From Chitinophaga niabensis (GTDB lineage Bacteria > Bacteroidota > Bacteroidia > Chitinophagales > Chitinophagaceae), in assembly GCF_900129465.1 (NCBI RefSeq), contig NZ_FSRA01000002.1, positions 1,178,001 through 1,242,000 of the forward strand: DNA of 64,000 bases, read 5' to 3'. Both the position numbers and the translations under genes were made by a program. The notes under the pieces were generated by a model. It made no database searches, was not told the DNA's origin, and was given only the letters and a program-made list of their open reading frames with translations. Below, piece after piece: positions 23,702 through 32,467 of the stretch (positions are counted from its first letter, which is position 1; each line of letters begins with the position of its first letter).

Positions 23702-26667
23702 TTCTTCTTTATTTGCTCTGCTTCCCTTTTTAATACTTCCTGTGCATCCAGGTAGATCTTGATGGCGAGATTGATATCCGGTATTACGGTGTGCAGATAG
23801 GTTTTATTGCGGATGTTATGTTCTATTTCGAGAATGATCTTTGATAAGGGATCTATGCGTACGATCATAAAGCTACTGCGCAGCAGGCTTGCATGCTGAA
23901 GGGCATCTTCCCAATTTTCCAGCTGTGCGCTGTTCAGCAGGTTATCAAACATACCGGCCGTTCTTTCCAGGAAAGTGTTCAGGAGGTCCAGCATCGCATC
24001 CTGGTCATCGTCTACAATACCACGCAGATAAAGCAGGTCAATGAAGGGACGGTGTGTTTGCTGTTCATAATCCAGTGCCTCGAAATTGGCGAATCCGGGG
24101 TCCCTTTCTCCCAGTACTTCCAGGATCTTCTGGAAGAGCACATTGGGTATAAATGGTTTGGCGATATAATCATTCATACCGGCCAGCAGGCATCTTTCAC
24201 GGTCTCCTTTTAAGGCGGAAGCCGTCATGGCAATAATGGGAATGCCAAGGCCCTGGTCCCTGATCTGGCGGGTGGCGCGGAGCCCATCCATAGTCGGCAT
24301 CTGGATGTCCATCAGGATCAGGTCATATGTATTTCCTTCCAGCTTGTTCAGTACTTCTACGCCGTTCTCTGCAATTTCCACTTTGGCCCCTGCCTGTACT
24401 AATGTACGTTGGGCCACTTTCTGGTTGAGCAGGTTGTCTTCCGCCACGAGGATGGATTTTCCATAGAGGGGAGGCAGATGCAGGTCGCCTGTTTCGGAGG
24501 GGGCTGCTTTCTGTGGTACGGCAAAAAGATAATAAGGAATAGTGAAACGCACGAGGGTGCCGGCTCCTTCATTATTATGAATACTGATACCGCCATCCTG
24601 TAATTTGAGCAAGGCACGTGTTAATGCAAGGCCAAGACCTGCACCACCATATTTTCTATCGTTGCTTCCCTGGATCTGCGAGAAACTTTCGAATACTTCT
24701 TCATGTAAATGCTCAGGAATGCCCATGCCCGTATCGCGTAATTCAAAAGAGAAAGTAACCTTCTCTTCATCCTTTGCACTGATATGTGCGGCGAGGTGAA
24801 TGCTGCCCTTTTCTGTGAAACGGATGGAGTTATCCAGCAGGCTTACGATTACGTCGTGTAAACGGCAAGGATCGCCGATCACGGTTTCCGGCATGGCCGG
24901 GTCTATATCTGCGTCCAGCGACAGACCTTTGTTTTCGGCTTCTTCCCTTTTGCTGTTCAGGGCTTTGCGGATCACATGTGCGGGGTTGAAATCTACACGG
25001 GCGAGTGTTAGCTTGCCCGAGTTGAGATGGGAGAAATCAAGGATCTTTTCCACGAGTACCAGCAGGTTATTGGCAGATTCCTTGATGTCTGTGATATATT
25101 CCTTTTGTTCCGGCTGTACCTCGGTTTGTTTTAAGAGATTGGTGATACCAATAATTCCGTTCAGCGGTGTTCTGATCTCATGGCTCATATTTGCCATAAA
25201 CCTTTCCTGTGTCTTGCGGGCGTGTTCTGCTTTTTTCCTGGCGCTGATCAGCGCATGTTCATGTTCTATCCTGTCTGTAATATCTGTGGCAATTCCGCAA
25301 AGGCCGTATACTCTTTGGGTATGGTCCCTCAGCGGGAATTTGGTGATGAAGAAATAACGGGTTTCGTTGTTGATCTCCAGCATGTCTTCCATTTCCACAG
25401 GCCTTTCATGTAAAACCACTTCCTTGTCTGAAGGCGCGTACTTTTCCGGTTTCAGTTTGGACGGGAATTCTCTATCTGTTCTGCCAAGGATATGTTCTTT
25501 ATTGATGCCGAACACTTCTTCAAACCTTTCATTGACCATCTGGTACCTGCCGTAAATGTCTTTGATAAAAATAACGGAAGGAGAATTACGTAGTACGGAT
25601 TGAAATCTGAAATTGATGATATCGAGTTCCTTCTGCGTATTTTCCGCTTTCATCTGCATCATTTTCCTGGCGTGGATATCCTTCACAATACACTGGTATT
25701 GTTTCACCACCCCATGCTGGCGGAGTAATACCACCTGTTGCTCTACCCATTTTTTCTCTCCGTTCTTGTGGCGGATAGGGAATTCTATCGTTGAATCGTC
25801 CGGCCCTTCAAATGCCTGTGTTTCGTAGAAATTGCGTAATTCCTTTTGTTGCGGAGGGTCCAGCAACATGGTGTATTGTTTGCCCAGCAATTCTTCTGCG
25901 GAATACCCTGTAAGCTCGAGCGCTTTGCTGTTCACATAAGTAAAGAAGCCACCACGGTTGGTAGTGAACATGGTAGCACCGGCACCTTCTATCAACTGGC
26001 GGTATTTCTTTTCACTGCGGCGGAGTTCGTCTTCTGTTTCGCCGGCTTTATTGATCATTTTCACCAATTGGTAGATTCCCCATATGAGAAACCCTACAAA
26101 AAGGATACTTATGAGGAGGGAAAACAGGTAAGGACTGCGGTTTTGCAATTGATTGCCGAGGCGGTCTTCCAGCAGGGCATGTTCTTTTTGGAGCATGCTG
26201 GCGAGTAAACGGGAGGTAGCATCTGTATTGGACGCGGGCCTCCTGGTTTGCAGCATGGCGCCTGCCATTACAGGGGATTCCTGGTTGGCCTGTACGAGAT
26301 AGTTGAAGAAAATGATCTTTTTTTCTATTTCTGCACGAAGGGAATCCAACTGTTTTTGCGCTGCCGTGTTATCCTTATATAACAGCATGAGATTGGCAAG
26401 CGGGGTACGGAGATGCGCTTCCATATAGTCCTCCCGGTAAAGGAAACCGGAATCGCCTGTAATAACGTAGGCCCTGACGGCGGATTCCATAGATTTTACC
26501 GTGTAGGCGATCTGTTCCAGCTGGCGGATCTTGTCATTCACGTGACGGACCCGTTCGTTATTGGTCATAGCCAGTTTGTCGGCAGACCAGGCGTGATAAA
26601 CGAACCAGGCAACGGATATGATGGCAGCAACAAAAATGATAATGACGGGGCTGCTGATTTTTTTCAT
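23698..26667 (-). CDS. Hybrid sensor histidine kinase with two PAS domains, receiver and HPt-like tail
   Basis: I start at the ATG at 26665-26667 (MKKISSPV), giving 989 residues; the in-frame TTG at 26685 is less likely. The order is TM helix (5-25), CHASE3-like helical loop, TM helix (about 185-210), PAS, PAS, HisKA (ANMSHEIRTPLNG), HATPase_c (RDTGMGIPEH, GAGLGLAL), receiver (LMDIQMPTMDG) and a helical tail of about 130 residues. The tail has a His in QHASLLRSSF where HPt domains have HxLKGSS, so it may be a degenerate HPt. No dedicated response regulator is adjacent. Confidence 0.93.
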   Translation of the reverse strand: MKKISSPVIIIFVAAIISVAWFVYHAWSADKLAMTNNERVRHVNDKIRQLEQIAYTVKSMESAVRAYVITGDSGFLYREDYMEAHLRTPLANLMLLYKDNTAAQKQLDSLRAEIEKKIIFFNYLVQANQESPVMAGAMLQTRRPASNTDATSRLLASMLQKEHALLEDRLGNQLQNRSPYLFSLLISILFVGFLIWGIYQLVKMINKAGETEDELRRSEKKYRQLIEGAGATMFTTNRGGFFTYVNSKALELTGYSAEELLGKQYTMLLDPPQQKELRNFYETQAFEGPDDSTIEFPIRHKNGEKKWVEQQVVLLRQHGVVKQYQCIVKDIHARKMMQMKAENTQKELDIINFRFQSVLRNSPSVIFIKDIYGRYQMVNERFEEVFGINKEHILGRTDREFPSKLKPEKYAPSDKEVVLHERPVEMEDMLEINNETRYFFITKFPLRDHTQRVYGLCGIATDITDRIEHEHALISARKKAEHARKTQERFMANMSHEIRTPLNGIIGITNLLKQTEVQPEQKEYITDIKESANNLLVLVEKILDFSHLNSGKLTLARVDFNPAHVIRKALNSKREEAENKGLSLDADIDPAMPETVIGDPCRLHDVIVSLLDNSIRFTEKGSIHLAAHISAKDEEKVTFSFELRDTGMGIPEHLHEEVFESFSQIQGSNDRKYGGAGLGLALTRALLKLQDGGISIHNNEGAGTLVRFTIPYYLFAVPQKAAPSETGDLHLPPLYGKSILVAEDNLLNQKVAQRTLVQAGAKVEIAENGVEVLNKLEGNTYDLILMDIQMPTMDGLRATRQIRDQGLGIPIIAMTASALKGDRERCLLAGMNDYIAKPFIPNVLFQKILEVLGERDPGFANFEALDYEQQTHRPFIDLLYLRGIVDDDQDAMLDLLNTFLERTAGMFDNLLNSAQLENWEDALQHASLLRSSFMIVRIDPLSKIILEIEHNIRNKTYLHTVIPDINLAIKIYLDAQEVLKREAEQIKKN

Positions 26668-26917
26668 GCAAACAATTATTTTCAATCCCGCTACACGTAA
26701 GGCTTTTCAGGCTATCGGGGCTTAAAACAACTAACGTGTTTCGAACTACATGATTGACTTTGGTGTGATAACTACTAGCTTTACAATTTACTTAAAATAG
26801 GTGAATCGGCTTTGGGTAAATTACCATGAATTATTTTTGCAATATTTTAACCCTTTGGTTTATTTGCATTCCATTAAATTTGCCTGATATTCTTTTTGCC
26901 AAGCATTTAAACATATT

Positions 26918-27625
26918 ATGAAAAAATTACTTTTTACACTGGGTTGTATCGCGGCTTCTACGGGTGTTTTTGCGCAGGATAATATGGCTGGCGCGGCCAT
27001 GGGTAAGGCTCGCGAAAGGGCTACTTACTCCAGGGACTTCTTCATGATCCAGTTTTCTATTGATGGCTGGGCGCAGAAACCTGATAGTGTTAAAACGAAA
27101 GGATTATCGCGCGGCTTTAATGTGGCATTCATGTATGATGTTCCTTTTAAGAATTCCAAGTTCAGTGTAGCACCAGGTTTGGGGATCAGTACAAGCAGCA
27201 TGTTCCTGGATGATCGCTACCTGGATATGTCCAACGGCAACTCTAACCTGGTAAAGTTCGCTCCGAATGCAGGTAAGTATAAAAAGTTTAAAGTAGCTAC
27301 TACCTACCTGGAAATTCCACTGGAATTGCGGTACCGCCAGGTGGCAGATAATGCCAATACCGGCTTTAAAGCGTCTATCGGTGTAAAGGCCGGGATGCTG
27401 GTAAATGCGCATACTAAAGGAAAAAATACCCTGGGTGGCGAGAAGAACATCATCAAAGAACAGAACAGGCGTTTCTTTAATCCATGGCGTTTTGCTGCCA
27501 CTGCCCGCGTAGGCTATGGCAACTTTGCCCTGTTTGGTTCTATGAACCTGAACCCCCTGTTCAAGGATAATGCGAATATGGAAGTAAGGCCATTTTCCGT
27601 TGGTATAGCCCTGAGTGGTTTATAA
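26918..27625 (+). CDS. Outer-membrane beta-barrel protein (PorT-like)
   Basis: The 235-residue protein has a clear signal peptide (MKKLLFTLGCIAASTGVFAQ) and a set of amphipathic strands (FMIQFSIDGWAQ, GFNVAFMYDVPF, FSVAPGLGIS, TYLEIPLELRYR, FKASIGVKAGMLVN, ARVGYGNFALFGSMNL). It matches the eight-strand outer-membrane-barrel group common in Bacteroidota. No ligand or transport role can be read from the sequence. It is a single-gene unit: a good terminator follows and the neighbours are on the other strand or far. Confidence 0.82.
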   Translation: MKKLLFTLGCIAASTGVFAQDNMAGAAMGKARERATYSRDFFMIQFSIDGWAQKPDSVKTKGLSRGFNVAFMYDVPFKNSKFSVAPGLGISTSSMFLDDRYLDMSNGNSNLVKFAPNAGKYKKFKVATTYLEIPLELRYRQVADNANTGFKASIGVKAGMLVNAHTKGKNTLGGEKNIIKEQNRRFFNPWRFAATARVGYGNFALFGSMNLNPLFKDNANMEVRPFSVGIALSGL

Positions 27626-27652
27626 GAGAGAAATAACATACCTTTATATCAG

Positions 27653-27687
27653 AGGGGCTGATCTAACGTTGTTAGGTCAGCCCCTTT
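27653..27687 (+). terminator. Rho-independent terminator
   Basis: A 15-bp stem with one mismatch or G-T pair (27653-27667 with 27671-27685, AGGGGCTGA arm), 3-nt loop and TTT. It follows the outer-membrane protein gene. Confidence 0.85.
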
Positions 27688-27790
27688 GTTATGATACTAT
27701 ATTAACGATTTTGCCCCGGGTAAAGGATGAACGAACGCGTAGCGAACCAGTCTTATAGGATTGATCTTTGAATCTCCTGTTAAAATATCA

Positions 27791-28573
27791 TCATTCTCCC
27801 TTAAAAACAGGCTTCCTTTTTTCGAGAAAGGCCTGTACTCCTTCCACATTATCAGCCGTATTTCCGGCTATTTCCTGGCAGTAAGCCTCATAGTCCAATA
27901 CAGCATCCAGGTCGTCCGTCATGCCCTTGGTGAGCATTTTCTTGAGGAGGGCGATGGCCTTCGTAGGGGCGTTTGCGTAAAATTCCGCTTCTGCCTGAAC
28001 GGCGGCATCCAGTTCTTCCGGTTTCACTACCTTATTGATCAGGCCTAACTGCAAAGCTTCGGCTGCACTTAGTTTGGTGGCTTTTGTGGCCAGCTCGAAC
28101 GCACGGTGATAGCCAACAGTGCGGGGCAGGAAGTAAGAAGAGCCGGAATCCAGTACGAGTGCAATGTTTATGAAGATCTCTATCAGGGAGGCGTTCTCTG
28201 AGGCAATGATCACATCACAAGCCAATGCCAGTGAACATCCTGCGCCGGCAGCCACACCATTGAGCCTGCAAATTACAGGCTTGGGCATATTGCGGATGGC
28301 ACGGATAATGGGATTATAGCGTTTGTGCAGGGAATCTCCCAGGTTGCGGGGTTTGCCGGAGCTGTCCATAGCGGCTTTCAGGTCCTGCCCACTGGAAAAA
28401 GCTTTGCCGGCGCCGGTTAGCACTACAGCTCTTACTGCGGGATCTTTCTCTGCTTTTTTCAGGGCATCCTGCAATTCATAACTGAGCGGATCATTGAAGG
28501 CATTGTACACATCGGGCCGGTTGAGGGTGATGGTGGCAATGCCGTTTTGTATATCAAGAGTGAGTGAGGTCAT
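27791..28573 (-). CDS. Enoyl-CoA hydratase/isomerase family protein (PaaG-like)
   Basis: The 260-residue crotonase-fold protein has ATITLNRPDVYNAFN, the oxyanion loops AFSSGQDLKAA and NGVAAGAGCSLALACDV, and IALVLDSGSSYFLPR with the Asp that PaaG-type isomerases use. It ends EKRKPVFKGE, as is normal. PaaG isomerises ring-1,2-epoxyphenylacetyl-CoA and can act as a general enoyl-CoA isomerase. No other phenylacetate genes are nearby, so a fatty-acid role is equally possible. It is 3 bp downstream of the S9 peptidase gene in the same direction and is probably co-transcribed with it. Confidence 0.88.
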   Translation of the reverse strand: MTSLTLDIQNGIATITLNRPDVYNAFNDPLSYELQDALKKAEKDPAVRAVVLTGAGKAFSSGQDLKAAMDSSGKPRNLGDSLHKRYNPIIRAIRNMPKPVICRLNGVAAGAGCSLALACDVIIASENASLIEIFINIALVLDSGSSYFLPRTVGYHRAFELATKATKLSAAEALQLGLINKVVKPEELDAAVQAEAEFYANAPTKAIALLKKMLTKGMTDDLDAVLDYEAYCQEIAGNTADNVEGVQAFLEKRKPVFKGE

Positions 28574-28576
28574 GGT

Positions 28577-30586
28577 TTAGAGTGTTTCTGTTAACCAGTT
28601 AAAGAATTCCCGTTGCCATACAATGGCATTCTGTGCACTCAGCACCCAATGGTTTTCTTCAGGGAAATACAGGAGTTTGCTTTTGAGCCCTTTCAGCTGT
28701 GCCACCTGGAAAGCCTGTAATCCCTGTTCAATACCCACCCGGAAATCAATACCTCCCTGCACGATCATAATAGGCCTGTTCCAGTTATTCACAAGATTGC
28801 TGGGGTTAAATTCAGCGTAGCTTTTTTCGTTGTTCTTATCCCAGTAAGCACCGATATCCCAGTTGGCAAACCATAGTTCTTCTGTTGTGCCATACCAGCT
28901 GCGGAGATCAAAAAGACCATCATGTGCAATGAATGTTTTAAAACGGTCCTTGTGTACACCGGCCAGCATGTAAACGGAGTATCCTCCGTAACTGGCGCCC
29001 ACGGCTCCAAGGCGGCTTTTGTCAACATAAGGCTCTTTGCTCATGTCGTCGATGGCAGCGAGGTAGTCACGGATGGCTTGTCCGCCCCAGTCTTTGCTGA
29101 TATCTTCATTCCATTTCACGCCATGCCCCGGCATACCTCTGCGGTTAGGTGCTACCACAATATATCCCTGTGCAGCCATCAGCTGGAAGTTCCAGCGATA
29201 GGAATAGAATTGGGATACGGCAGATTGCGGGCCTCCCTGGCAATATAACAGGGTGGGATATTTTTTAGCGGGATCAAAATCGGGAGGATAGATGATCCAG
29301 GAAAGGAGGTCTTTTCCATCGCTTGCTTTCGTCCAGCGCTCCTGTACTTTGCTTAATTGGAGTGAGTTGTAGACATTATCGTTTACGGTGCTGAGTTGTT
29401 TCAGGGCGCCGCTTTTCAGATCTACGGTGTAAAGTTCGGCAGCATGGTTCATGTCTGCACGTGTTACGACCAGTGTGTTGCCATGCTGGCCAACAAAGCC
29501 ATTGATATCAAACTGGCCTTTGGTGACCTGGCGGATCTCAGCTTTCTGCTCGCTGGTTTCAAACAACTGCTCTGTTCCTTTTATCACCGCCAGGAACTGG
29601 ATCTTTTTGCCATCGTTACTGAAACGGGCGGAGGAAACTGTACCATCCCAATCTTTGGTTAAGTTGATGCGGGTTTTGGTAGCGGGATCATAACGGATGA
29701 TATCATTCTTATCAGCCTCAAAACCATCGCGGGCCATGCTCAGCCAGAGTAACTTGCTGCCATCCGGGCTGAAAACAGGTTGTACATCATAACCGTTCAG
29801 GCCTTCTGAAAGGTTCTCCGTTTGGCCACTGGCAAGGGTATAACGATAGATATCTGTGTTGGTGCTGATGGCATAATCCTTACCGTGTTTCTTTTTAGAC
29901 ACGTAAATGATCTGTGTGCCGGTGGGGTCCCAGATAAAGTCCTCACCGCCACCAAAGGGCATTTGAGGGCAATCGAACAGTTCCCCTTTCATGATATCCT
30001 GCGGCTCTCCCACTTTGCCGGTGTGCACATCGTAGGTGGCGTAGAACACATGATTATATTTCCCGTCCTCCCAGGTATCCCAGTGGCGGTAGTTAAGGCT
30101 GGTATAGATCTGCGCATTGGATTTGGGGAGATCTTTATGAAAATCTTCCCCACTCACTTTTTCCAGTTTCACTTCATTGGAGAAAAGCAGGTGTGTACCT
30201 TTGGGAGAAATGCGGATATTCTGCATGCCGCCTTCCACATTTGTTCTCTGTACGGGATTTCCACCATCTTTATCCATTTCCCATAACTGCCCTTTATAGC
30301 TGTAAAGGATACGGCCGTTGGGAAGCACCTGTGCGCCGGATTCAGCACCAGGGCTGGTGGTGAGCTGTTTTGCCGTACCACCACCAAGGGGAATGCCATA
30401 CAGGTTCCTCTCACTTTTATTTTCTTTAAGATCGTAGCGGGAAACGCCGTAAAGAACAGTACCGTCTGCGGTAACGGTTTCTCCACTTACTCTTCCCAGC
30501 TGCCAGAGCAGCTCAGGGCTCATTTTCTGTTGTGCCATGCTGTTTTGAATGAATAAAATACCTGCAAGCAGGAGAGACTTATGCAT
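28577..30586 (-). CDS. S9-family prolyl-oligopeptidase-type serine peptidase, exported
   Basis: I start at the ATG at 30584-30586 (MHKSLLLAGILFIQNSMAQQ), a signal peptide, giving 669 residues; the longer frame upstream has no family match. The N-terminal part is a beta-propeller of PD40-type repeats (SPDGSKLLWLS, SNDGKKIQFLA). The C-terminal alpha/beta hydrolase has the Ser in GASYGGYS, the Asp in QGGIDFRV and the His in EENHWVL. It probably releases di- or oligopeptides in the periplasm. It is divergent from hflX. Confidence 0.92.
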   Translation of the reverse strand: MHKSLLLAGILFIQNSMAQQKMSPELLWQLGRVSGETVTADGTVLYGVSRYDLKENKSERNLYGIPLGGGTAKQLTTSPGAESGAQVLPNGRILYSYKGQLWEMDKDGGNPVQRTNVEGGMQNIRISPKGTHLLFSNEVKLEKVSGEDFHKDLPKSNAQIYTSLNYRHWDTWEDGKYNHVFYATYDVHTGKVGEPQDIMKGELFDCPQMPFGGGEDFIWDPTGTQIIYVSKKKHGKDYAISTNTDIYRYTLASGQTENLSEGLNGYDVQPVFSPDGSKLLWLSMARDGFEADKNDIIRYDPATKTRINLTKDWDGTVSSARFSNDGKKIQFLAVIKGTEQLFETSEQKAEIRQVTKGQFDINGFVGQHGNTLVVTRADMNHAAELYTVDLKSGALKQLSTVNDNVYNSLQLSKVQERWTKASDGKDLLSWIIYPPDFDPAKKYPTLLYCQGGPQSAVSQFYSYRWNFQLMAAQGYIVVAPNRRGMPGHGVKWNEDISKDWGGQAIRDYLAAIDDMSKEPYVDKSRLGAVGASYGGYSVYMLAGVHKDRFKTFIAHDGLFDLRSWYGTTEELWFANWDIGAYWDKNNEKSYAEFNPSNLVNNWNRPIMIVQGGIDFRVGIEQGLQAFQVAQLKGLKSKLLYFPEENHWVLSAQNAIVWQREFFNWLTETL

Positions 30587-30670
30587 TGGTGTAGATTTTG
30601 TTATGACAGGGCATAAATGTAGGAAAAAATAGCTGAAGGCAGCCCTTGCTGTAAGCGGCGATGAATTCAT

Positions 30671-30678
30671 TAACTTTG
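30671..30678 (+). promoter_or_regulatory. Bacteroidota -7 box TAACTTTG upstream of hflX
   Basis: TAACTTTG matches TAnnTTTG and lies 20 bp before the TTG start of hflX. A CTTG about 22 bp upstream could serve as the -33 element, though it is imperfect. Confidence 0.5.
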
Positions 30679-30697
30679 CACAAATCCTTATAATACT

Positions 30698-31888
30698 TTG
30701 ATAGAAAAACAACAAGTAGTACAAAATGATGAACGTGCGGTACTGATAGGTCTTATTCACAAAGAGCAGACAGACACCGAAGTAAACGAATACCTGGATG
30801 AACTGGCCTTCCTGGCAGAAACAGCAGGTGCTGTGGCGGTAAAGCGCTTTACGCAAAGACTCCCGCATCCGGACAGGGCTACTTTCATCGGGAAAGGAAA
30901 GCTGGAGGAAGTGCGGCAATATGTATTAAATAAAGATGTAAGTCTTGTAATATTTGACGATGAGCTGAGCGGCTCCCAGATCTCCAATATCCAGAAGGAA
31001 CTGAAGGTAAAAGTGATTGACCGGAGTGACCTGATCCTGGACATCTTTGCACATCGTGCCAGAACGGCCCAGGCAAGAACGCAGGTGGAACTGGCCCAAT
31101 ACCAATATATCCTGCCACGCCTCCGTGGTATGTGGACGCACCTTGAACGTCAGAAAGGGGGGATAGGCATGCGCGGACCGGGTGAAACGGAAATTGAAAC
31201 GGACAGGCGTATTGTGAAGGACAAGATCTCCCTGCTGCGTAAACGGCTCGCGGAAATCGATAAACAATCCCTCACCCAGCGGAAAGAACGTGGTGAATAC
31301 ATCCGTGTAGCATTGGTAGGATATACCAACGTAGGCAAGAGTACCATCATGAACATGCTCAGCAAAAGTGAAGTGTTTGCAGAGAACAAATTGTTTGCCA
31401 CCCTGGACACCACCACGCGGAAAGTAGTATTTGAACAAACACCTTTCCTCCTGAGTGATACGGTAGGGTTTATCCGTAAACTTCCCCATCACCTGGTGGA
31501 GAGTTTCAAATCCACCCTGGATGAGGTGCGTGAAAGTGATATCCTGCTGCATGTAGTAGATATTTCCCATCCTCAATATGAAGATCAGATCGAAGTGGTG
31601 AACCGTACCCTTGCAGACCTGAAGGTATTGGATAAACCCACTATCATGATCTTCAACAAAATGGACCTCTACGAAAAACAGACATTCGATGAATGGCTGG
31701 CGGATGATGTGAAAGATGATATCCTCTTCCAACTGAAGCAAAGCTGGCAGCAGCGCGCTAATGGGAATTGTGTGTTCATTGCTGCTATCGAGAAAAGGAA
31801 TGTGGAAGAACTGCGGAAAACGATCCTTGAGAAAGTGATGGAGATGTATCGCCAGCGCTTCCCCTATAAATCAGAATATTTCTTTTAA
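30698..31888 (+). CDS. hflX: HflX ribosome-associated GTPase
   Basis: The 396-residue protein has the HflX N-terminal domain (HPDRATFIGKGKLEE, VIFDDELSGSQ), the family mark GGIGMRGPGETEIE, and a TrmE-Era-Era-like GTPase domain with Walker A GYTNVGKST, DTVGFIRKLP and NKMD. It splits or rescues stalled ribosomes. The start is a TTG (30698-30700). No ATG is available in the conserved beginning, and the TAACTTTG promoter box is just upstream, so TTG is likely real. The Rieske gene follows with stop and start overlapping by one base. Confidence 0.95.
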   Translation: MIEKQQVVQNDERAVLIGLIHKEQTDTEVNEYLDELAFLAETAGAVAVKRFTQRLPHPDRATFIGKGKLEEVRQYVLNKDVSLVIFDDELSGSQISNIQKELKVKVIDRSDLILDIFAHRARTAQARTQVELAQYQYILPRLRGMWTHLERQKGGIGMRGPGETEIETDRRIVKDKISLLRKRLAEIDKQSLTQRKERGEYIRVALVGYTNVGKSTIMNMLSKSEVFAENKLFATLDTTTRKVVFEQTPFLLSDTVGFIRKLPHHLVESFKSTLDEVRESDILLHVVDISHPQYEDQIEVVNRTLADLKVLDKPTIMIFNKMDLYEKQTFDEWLADDVKDDILFQLKQSWQQRANGNCVFIAAIEKRNVEELRKTILEKVMEMYRQRFPYKSEYFF

Positions 31889-32226
31889 TGAGCAAACAGT
31901 ATAACTGGTACAGGCTAACAGATGAAGTATCGGCGGATGAACAGGTTATTACGGTCCAGGAAGTGAATGGGAAGAAGATCTGCTTCTCCCGGTACCAGGG
32001 GCAGTTGTATGCGTTTGCGTATAAATGCCCGCATGCCGGAGGGATTATGGCAGATGGAAGGATGGATGGGCAGGGGAATGTGGTGTGTCCTTTGCACCGG
32101 TATAAGTTTAGTGTGCGGAATGGGTATAATAGCAGCGGCGAAGGTTTTTATCTGAAAACGTACCCGGTGGAGATGAGAGAGGATGGGGCTTATGTGGGAC
32201 TGGAAAAGAGTTGGTTGGGGTGGTGA
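31888..32226 (+). CDS. Rieske [2Fe-2S] protein (NirD-like)
   Basis: The 112-residue protein has the two cluster-binding loops CPHAGG (about 48-53) and CPLHRYKF (about 70-77), giving the Cys-X-His and Cys-X2-His ligand set of a Rieske centre. There is no signal peptide, so it is cytosolic, similar to NirD or ferredoxin-type Rieske subunits. The partner is unknown. It overlaps hflX by one base, so translation is coupled, an arrangement worth noting as the functions are not obviously related. Confidence 0.92.
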   Translation: MSKQYNWYRLTDEVSADEQVITVQEVNGKKICFSRYQGQLYAFAYKCPHAGGIMADGRMDGQGNVVCPLHRYKFSVRNGYNSSGEGFYLKTYPVEMREDGAYVGLEKSWLGW

Positions 32227-32427
32227 GCGCCGGTTTGATTGGCTGGACGATGGTTTGAACTGCTGAATGTATGGAATTGGATTTTTGAATGGGCAGGTGT
32301 GAATGAAGTTATTGGATGGGCTGGCGGCTTGATTGGTGAATGTTTGAATTAGCAGATTTATTATGCTGGTATTTCGAATGAAGCAGGCTTTGTGTAAATG
32401 AATTTTAAACAGGATATTTTTAAATAG

Positions 32428-32467
32428 GGACAGGCTGGCAGATTTATTTCTGCCAGCCTGTCCTTTT
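32428..32467 (+). terminator. Strong rho-independent terminator, shared by converging genes
   Basis: A perfect 15-bp stem (32428-32442 with 32449-32463, GGACAGGCTGGCAGA arm) with a 6-nt loop and TTTT. It ends the hflX-Rieske transcript; on the minus strand it follows directly after the GH31 stop. Confidence 0.92.

Noticed and set aside
32227..32427. Repeated TTTGAA/GAATG-like words after the Rieske gene
   Set aside because: The words are short, irregular and without constant spacing, so they are not a defined repeat.
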